This document shows positions 42,489 through 46,544 of a stretch of DNA of 46,544 nt, piece after piece. Numbering within the stretch: position 1 is the stretch's first letter; each line of letters opens with the position of its first letter. The notes under the pieces are model-generated. The model ran no database searches and had not been told where the DNA came from. It saw only the letters and a program-made list of their open reading frames with translations. The position numbers were made by a program, and so were the translations under genes. This stretch comes from an uncultured Lachnospiraceae bacterium (GTDB lineage: Bacteria > Bacillota > Clostridia > Lachnospirales > Lachnospiraceae), in the NCBI GenBank assembly GCA_937920345.1, contig CALGVA010000007.1:1-46544 (forward strand), written 5' to 3'.

Positions 42489-45107
42489 ATGGCGAAATGG
42501 GTGTACTTATTTGAGGAGGGCAATGCCGACATGCGTAATCTTCTCGGCGGTAAAGGTGCGAACCTTGCTGAGATGACGAACCTGGGCCTGCCGATTCCGC
42601 AAGGTTTTACGGTCACGACAGAAGCCTGTACGGACTACTATAACAACGGCCGGCAGATCAGCGATGAGATCAAAGAGCAGATCTTTGCGGCGCTTGCAGG
42701 GCTGGAGGAGAAACAGGGAAAGAAATTCGGAGATACGGAGAATCCGCTTCTCGTATCGGTACGTTCCGGTGCACGGGCTTCCATGCCGGGCATGATGGAC
42801 ACAATTCTTAATCTGGGGTTGAATGATGTCGCAGTGGAAGGCTTTGCGAAAAAGACAGGCAATCCGAGATTCGCGTATGATTCCTACAGAAGATTTATTC
42901 AGATGTTCTCCGATGTTGTTATGGAGATCCCGAAATCCTATTTCGAGAGAATACTGGACGAGATCAAGGAAGCAAAAGGTGTTAAGTTTGACACCGATCT
43001 GACTGCGGAGGATCTGAAAGAGATCATCGGCAAATTCAAGAATATTTATCAGGAGAATAAAGGCGAGGAGTTCCCGCAGGAACCGAAAGTACAGCTGATG
43101 GAAGCGGTCAAGGCGGTATTCCGCTCATGGGATAATGAGAGAGCCATCGTATACAGAAGAATGAATGATATTCCCGGCGACTGGGGTACGGCTGTTAACG
43201 TACAGGCTATGGTATTCGGCAATATGGGCGACACATCCGGCACCGGCGTTGCTTTTACCAGAAATCCTTCTACCGGTGCCAAAGGCATCTACGGCGAGTA
43301 CCTGATCAATGCGCAGGGCGAGGACGTGGTGGCAGGTATCCGTACACCGCAGCCGATCACGAAACTGGAAGAGGATCTTCCCGAGTGCTTCAAGCAGTTC
43401 ATGGAGATCGCCAATAAATTAGAGAACCATTACCGCGATATGCAGGATATGGAGTTTACCATTGAGGACGGCAAGCTGTTCTTCTTACAGACCCGTAACG
43501 GTAAGAGAACCGCACCGGCGGCGATCCAGATCGCATGTGATCTGGTGGATGAGGGTATGATCACGCCCGAGGAGGCAGTGCTTCGTATCGAGGCCAAATC
43601 TCTCGACCAGCTGCTGCATCCGACCTTTGATCCTGCAGCTTTGAAGGCAGGACAGGTGATTGGACAGGCACTTCCCGCATCACCCGGCGCGGCAGCAGGT
43701 AAAGTATACTTTACCGCGCAGGAGGCAAAAGAGGCGCATGAAAAAGGAGAGAGAGTTATTCTGGTACGTCTGGAGACCTCTCCTGAAGACATCGAGGGTA
43801 TGCATGCGGCGGAAGGTATCCTGACAGTCCGCGGCGGTATGACATCCCACGCTGCAGTAGTGGCCCGCGGAATGGGTACGGCATGTGTATCAGGCTGCGG
43901 CGAGATCGCGATCAACGAGCATGATAAAGTATTTGAACTGGGCGGAGAAGAGTTCCATGAGGGAGACTACGTTTCCCTGGACGGTTCCACCGGTAAGATC
44001 TATAAAGGCGATATTAAGACAGTGGAGGCCTCTGTCAGCGGCAACTTCGGCCGGATCATGGAATGGGCGGACAAGTACCGTAAATTACAGGTGCGCACCA
44101 ATGCGGATACGCCCGCAGACGCAGCGAATGCTGTGAAGTATGGCGCGGAGGGTATCGGTCTTTGCCGTACTGAGCATATGTTCTTCGAACCTGACAGGAT
44201 TCCGAAGATCCGTCAGATGATACTGGCAAGAACAGTGGAGCAGAGAGAGAAAGCATTAAACGCATTGATTCCTTTCCAGAAAGGCGATTTCAAGGCGCTG
44301 TATGAAGTTATGGAGGGCAGACCGGTGACGATCCGTTTCCTGGATCCGCCGCTTCACGAGTTTGTTCCGACAGACCAGAATGATATTGACGACCTGGCCG
44401 TGGAGATGATGATGACTGCTGAAGAAGTACAGGAAATCTGTGATTCCCTGCATGAGTTCAACCCGATGATGGGACACCGCGGATGCCGTCTGGCAGTCAC
44501 CTATCCTGAGATTGCAAAGATGCAGACGAGAGCCGTTATGGAAGCAGCCATCGAAGTGAAGAATGAGAAAGGCTTTGATATCGTGCCTGAAATCATGATT
44601 CCGCTCGTAGGCGAGAAGAAAGAGCTCAAGTTCGTCAAGGATGTTGTGGTAGAAACGGCAGAGCAGGTGAAGAAAGAAAAGAATTCCGATATCAAGTACC
44701 ATGTGGGAACGATGATCGAGATTCCAAGAGCCGCACTTCTGGCAAATGAGATTGCCGAAGAGGCAGAGTTCTTCTCCTTCGGTACAAACGACCTGACGCA
44801 GATGACGTTCGGCTTCTCCCGTGACGACGCAGGCAAGTTCCTGGGCGATTACTATAAGAACAAGATCTATGAGTCAGATCCGTTCGCAAGACTGGATCAG
44901 AGCGGCGTAGGCCAGCTGGTACAGATGGCGGCAGAGAAAGGCCGTGCGACCAGACCGGACATCAAGCTCGGTATCTGCGGCGAACACGGCGGCGATCCTT
45001 CGTCTGTGGAGTTCTGCCATAAGGTTGGACTGACGTATGTGTCCTGTTCACCGTTCAGAGTGCCGATCGCGAGATTGGCGGCAGCGCAGGCGGCTATCTT
45101 GAATTGA
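42489..45107 (+). CDS. ppdK: Pyruvate phosphate dikinase
   Basis: PPDK (872 residues) interconverts pyruvate, ATP and phosphate with PEP, AMP and pyrophosphate, a key step of glycolysis or gluconeogenesis in anaerobes. The N-terminal nucleotide-binding part begins WVYLFEEGNADMRNLLGGKG. The phosphorylated His454 is in GGMTSHAAVVARG, which is also the position (455) in the Clostridium symbiosum enzyme. The PEP/pyruvate barrel ends with CGEHGGDP and YVSCSPFRVP, which carries the catalytic Cys. GAGAGGG precedes ATG 42489. Length is typical of the clostridial type. Confidence 0.98.
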   Translation: MAKWVYLFEEGNADMRNLLGGKGANLAEMTNLGLPIPQGFTVTTEACTDYYNNGRQISDEIKEQIFAALAGLEEKQGKKFGDTENPLLVSVRSGARASMPGMMDTILNLGLNDVAVEGFAKKTGNPRFAYDSYRRFIQMFSDVVMEIPKSYFERILDEIKEAKGVKFDTDLTAEDLKEIIGKFKNIYQENKGEEFPQEPKVQLMEAVKAVFRSWDNERAIVYRRMNDIPGDWGTAVNVQAMVFGNMGDTSGTGVAFTRNPSTGAKGIYGEYLINAQGEDVVAGIRTPQPITKLEEDLPECFKQFMEIANKLENHYRDMQDMEFTIEDGKLFFLQTRNGKRTAPAAIQIACDLVDEGMITPEEAVLRIEAKSLDQLLHPTFDPAALKAGQVIGQALPASPGAAAGKVYFTAQEAKEAHEKGERVILVRLETSPEDIEGMHAAEGILTVRGGMTSHAAVVARGMGTACVSGCGEIAINEHDKVFELGGEEFHEGDYVSLDGSTGKIYKGDIKTVEASVSGNFGRIMEWADKYRKLQVRTNADTPADAANAVKYGAEGIGLCRTEHMFFEPDRIPKIRQMILARTVEQREKALNALIPFQKGDFKALYEVMEGRPVTIRFLDPPLHEFVPTDQNDIDDLAVEMMMTAEEVQEICDSLHEFNPMMGHRGCRLAVTYPEIAKMQTRAVMEAAIEVKNEKGFDIVPEIMIPLVGEKKELKFVKDVVVETAEQVKKEKNSDIKYHVGTMIEIPRAALLANEIAEEAEFFSFGTNDLTQMTFGFSRDDAGKFLGDYYKNKIYESDPFARLDQSGVGQLVQMAAEKGRATRPDIKLGICGEHGGDPSSVEFCHKVGLTYVSCSPFRVPIARLAAAQAAILN

Positions 45108-45406
45108 TGCCATAGGAATTTTGGTACTCGCAGGCAAAAGTATGGAAGAATGGCTTAAAATCAAGGGTTTTAAGGCTTGGTGGGGTTCATCACGGTGGGT
45201 GGTGGGCCCCTATTTTTTACGTTTTTGATGCCGCTGAAAAGGTGGCGATAGGGCGGTGTTTTATACTATCACGCAAAAGTCGGGAGTTTCCGTGATAGTA
45301 TCGAGTTTTGCGTGAAAGTATGGAGTTTCGCCTGTTTGTAGAAAAATGCTGTTGAAATTTGGCGATATTGTTATTTTAATGAATATTCTGTCAATAGGAA
45401 AACAGA
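45108..45406. other. Non-coding repeat-rich stretch after ppdK
   Basis: No gene is seen. The stretch contains CTTAAAA/TTTTAAG (near 45153), a T6 run near 45213 that may end ppdK transcripts, one copy of the 13-base motif CAGGCAAAAGTAT at 45131-45143, and the first large dyad at 45262-45305 with a reversed half copy at 45306-45321. Confidence 0.5.
45262..45301. repeat. Dyad repeat, copy 1
   Basis: ATACTATCACG and its exact complement CGTGATAGTAT flank a 17-base centre CAAAAGTCGGGAGTTTC. Copy 2 is at 45937-45978. Confidence 0.7.
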
Positions 45407-45450
45407 CAGGGTATGCGCGGAGTAAGGGAAAGCGCATACCCTGTTTTTTT
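45407..45450. terminator. Strong bidirectional terminator
   Basis: CAGGGTATGCGC (45407-45418) and GCGCATACCCTG (45432-45443) form a perfect twelve-base stem followed by seven T. On the minus strand it lies 30 bases after the stop of the gene at 45475-45780. Confidence 0.85.
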
Positions 45451-45474
45451 GTTGCCCCTTATGTAAGGCCGCCG

Positions 45475-45780
45475 CTATTCGTTTCCCTCAACCACACCGT
45501 ATTCAATGAGAATATTTTCCGGCGCGTTTGGGGGAATAACCTGCCCCGTCATTACATAGCTGTAACGCTTCACTTTGCGGTAGGGCTGCACAGGCTCCGG
45601 CGCAAAGGAGGTGGTCTCGCACCCGGCGTATTCCGGCATACCGGCGAGGTCGTCCGCCACGGCGCGGACAAGGGCATCCGTGGCAGCGTAGATGTCCGGG
45701 GCATATTCCACGGCGGCCAGTTCGTGCTTCCTGACGTCATTATCAAGGTTCCCGAAGGAACGGTACAAGGTATATTTCAT
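45475..45780 (-). CDS. Hypothetical protein, 101 residues
   Basis: I do not recognise the family. The protein reads MKYTLYRSFGNLDND at the start, then AAVEYAPDIYAATDALVRAVADDL, and ends APENILIEYGVVEGNE. It looks soluble and acidic. A longer in-frame start exists at 45951, but ATG 45780 has AGGAGG ten bases upstream. Similar small proteins sit in clostridial mobile elements, but this is only an impression. It has its own terminator and stands alone between repeated dyads. Confidence 0.6.
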   Translation of the reverse strand: MKYTLYRSFGNLDNDVRKHELAAVEYAPDIYAATDALVRAVADDLAGMPEYAGCETTSFAPEPVQPYRKVKRYSYVMTGQVIPPNAPENILIEYGVVEGNE

Positions 45781-45936
45781 GGGATGTCCTCCTGTCTTTT
45801 CCGTTTTTTCCCTGCTACGGATTTCATTATATGCGGAAAAGCTGTCCCGGTCAATCAGAGAAAATGTCGCTTTTTGTTTTCCGCTGTCGGAGGTGAATTT
45901 ACCCTTGGGGTAAAAAGGGTAACTATCAGGCAAAAG

Positions 45937-45978
45937 TATACTTTCACGCAAAAGCCGCTGGTTTCCGTGATAGTATAC
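45937..45978. repeat. Dyad repeat, copy 2
   Basis: TATACTTTCACG and CGTGATAGTATA pair at eleven of twelve positions around a 17-base centre, CAAAAGCCGCTGGTTTC. It resembles copy 1 over about 40 bases. A 13-base CAGGCAAAAGTAT copy directly precedes it at 45927-45939. Confidence 0.7.
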
Positions 45979-46013
45979 AGCGGAAAGGTAAAAAGGAATA
46001 GGATATTGTCGAA

Positions 46014-46055
46014 ACGGGAAAAAAGACTGTCTTTCCAGTCATTTTCCCGTTTTTT
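46014..46055. terminator. Bidirectional terminator after the small gene at 46081
   Basis: ACGGGAAAA (46014-46022) pairs with TTTTCCCGT (46042-46050), with an inner GACTG/CAGTC helix. T runs follow on the plus strand after the outer stem, and on the minus strand after the inner one. Confidence 0.8.
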
Positions 46056-46080
46056 ATGCCCGGAGCCTGCCATGTTCCTG

Positions 46081-46305
46081 TCAGTCGTCAGGGAATTTAG
46101 ATTTGAGCATTGCTTCCGCCCTATTTGCGCGCTCATGTTCCCGTCTCCATAATTCATTATTTATTTCTATGTTTTTGCCGCATGCAAGGAGCGTAAAAAA
46201 GAGGGCTGTCCGTAAATCCTCTTCGGGAACCTGTGCAACGGCGGTCATGAGTTCGTCACGGTCCGTTATCCCGGCTAATGATTTGAAATCTTCAAAAGTG
46301 AACAT
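46081..46305 (-). CDS. Hypothetical protein, 74 residues
   Basis: This small protein, MFTFEDFKSLAGITDRDEL to NRAEAMLKSKFPDD, is helical and charged, and I do not recognise it. A longer frame is open to 46362, but ATG 46305 has AGGAGG at the right distance and begins a more natural N-terminus. It has its own terminator. The neighbouring gene at 45475 has the same orientation but a separate terminator, so the two are not an operon. Confidence 0.6.
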   Translation of the reverse strand: MFTFEDFKSLAGITDRDELMTAVAQVPEEDLRTALFFTLLACGKNIEINNELWRREHERANRAEAMLKSKFPDD

Positions 46306-46544
46306 ACTTTTCCTCCTCCTGTGTGATAGGTCTATTATAAAGGCAGTCTGTGAGGAAAGCAATAAACAGAAAAATCATTCAGAAAAAGGCGTAAAAAATT
46401 TTTTTGAAAAAAACCGAAAAAAGTGGCCCAGACTATCCGTTTGGAGAGTGGACATAACGGAAGAAATGGCGTAAAATAAGGCATATCTGTGGATTCACGA
46501 TATGTCCGCAGCATAGAAAATTTACGGAAAAGGGGTTGCAAAAA
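46306..46544. other. Non-coding right edge
   Basis: No gene is seen. A pair GGCATATC and GATATGTCC near 46480-46512 could form an imperfect hairpin. Poly-A and poly-T runs are frequent. The stretch presumably carries the promoter of the 46305 gene on the minus strand. Confidence 0.3.

Noticed and set aside
1..46544. CRISPR array, rRNA genes or a prophage
   Set aside because: No regularly spaced repeats of the CRISPR type, no rRNA sequence and no phage structural genes were seen.

Overview
The window is a piece of a Firmicutes chromosome, most likely a gut Lachnospiraceae (Clostridium cluster XIVa). The evidence is the gene order rimP-nusA-rnpM-ylxQ-infB-rbfA-nrnA-truB-ribF, then rpsO and pnp, strong AGGAGG-type ribosome binding sites, and a pyruvate phosphate dikinase whose catalytic His falls at residue 454 of 872, close to the Clostridium symbiosum enzyme. 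All calls were made by reading the sequence; no database search was run.

Region 1 (1-5.2 kb) is an AT-rich accessory island. It starts with what looks like the end of an IS66-type element cutting an IS256-family transposase. It then carries a small GNAT acetyltransferase, an AbiH-family abortive-infection protein, fossil IS pieces and a tyrosine recombinase. It stops at a tRNA-T-arm-like sequence that is the best candidate for the attachment site. Just beyond it the base composition becomes GC-richer and core genes begin.

Region 2 (5.3-22 kb) is core information processing: a promoter and an attenuator-like terminator ahead of rimP-nusA-rnpM-ylxQ-infB-rbfA-nrnA-truB-ribF; a Na/Pi-cotransporter/PhoU protein; a secreted SH3-NlpC/P60 hydrolase whose promoter carries a WalR-like box and a palindrome; rpsO with a folded leader; pnp; and a response regulator with an HD-GYP output.

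Region 3 (21.5-37.6 kb) is mostly metabolism. On the minus strand are pyrB-pyrI, a nitroreductase, a CmpB-like membrane protein and a DUF5050 protein. On the plus strand are a PH-domain protein, a folate cluster folC-folE-folP-folB/folK (the last fused to a GNAT-like domain), pheA, a DUF815 ATPase, ppx-ppk1 (polyphosphate breakdown and synthesis side by side), maf and a small acidic protein preceded by a 15-base direct repeat.

Region 4 (37.7-45.1 kb) holds a Cof-type HAD phosphatase, a PHP phosphoesterase and an ABC-F protein (minus strand), then a GDPD-family phosphodiesterase and ppdK (plus strand). The ppdK leader has a terminator-like hairpin followed by a possible pseudoknot.

Region 5 (45.1-46.5 kb) is a second accessory stretch: two small minus-strand genes of unknown function, each with its own terminator, set among repeated dyads that have about 12-base arms. 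The least explained signals are these dyads, the ppdK leader, the FolB-FolK-GNAT fusion and the paired repeats at 37.3 kb. I did not find a clear multi-gene novel defence or biosynthetic system.
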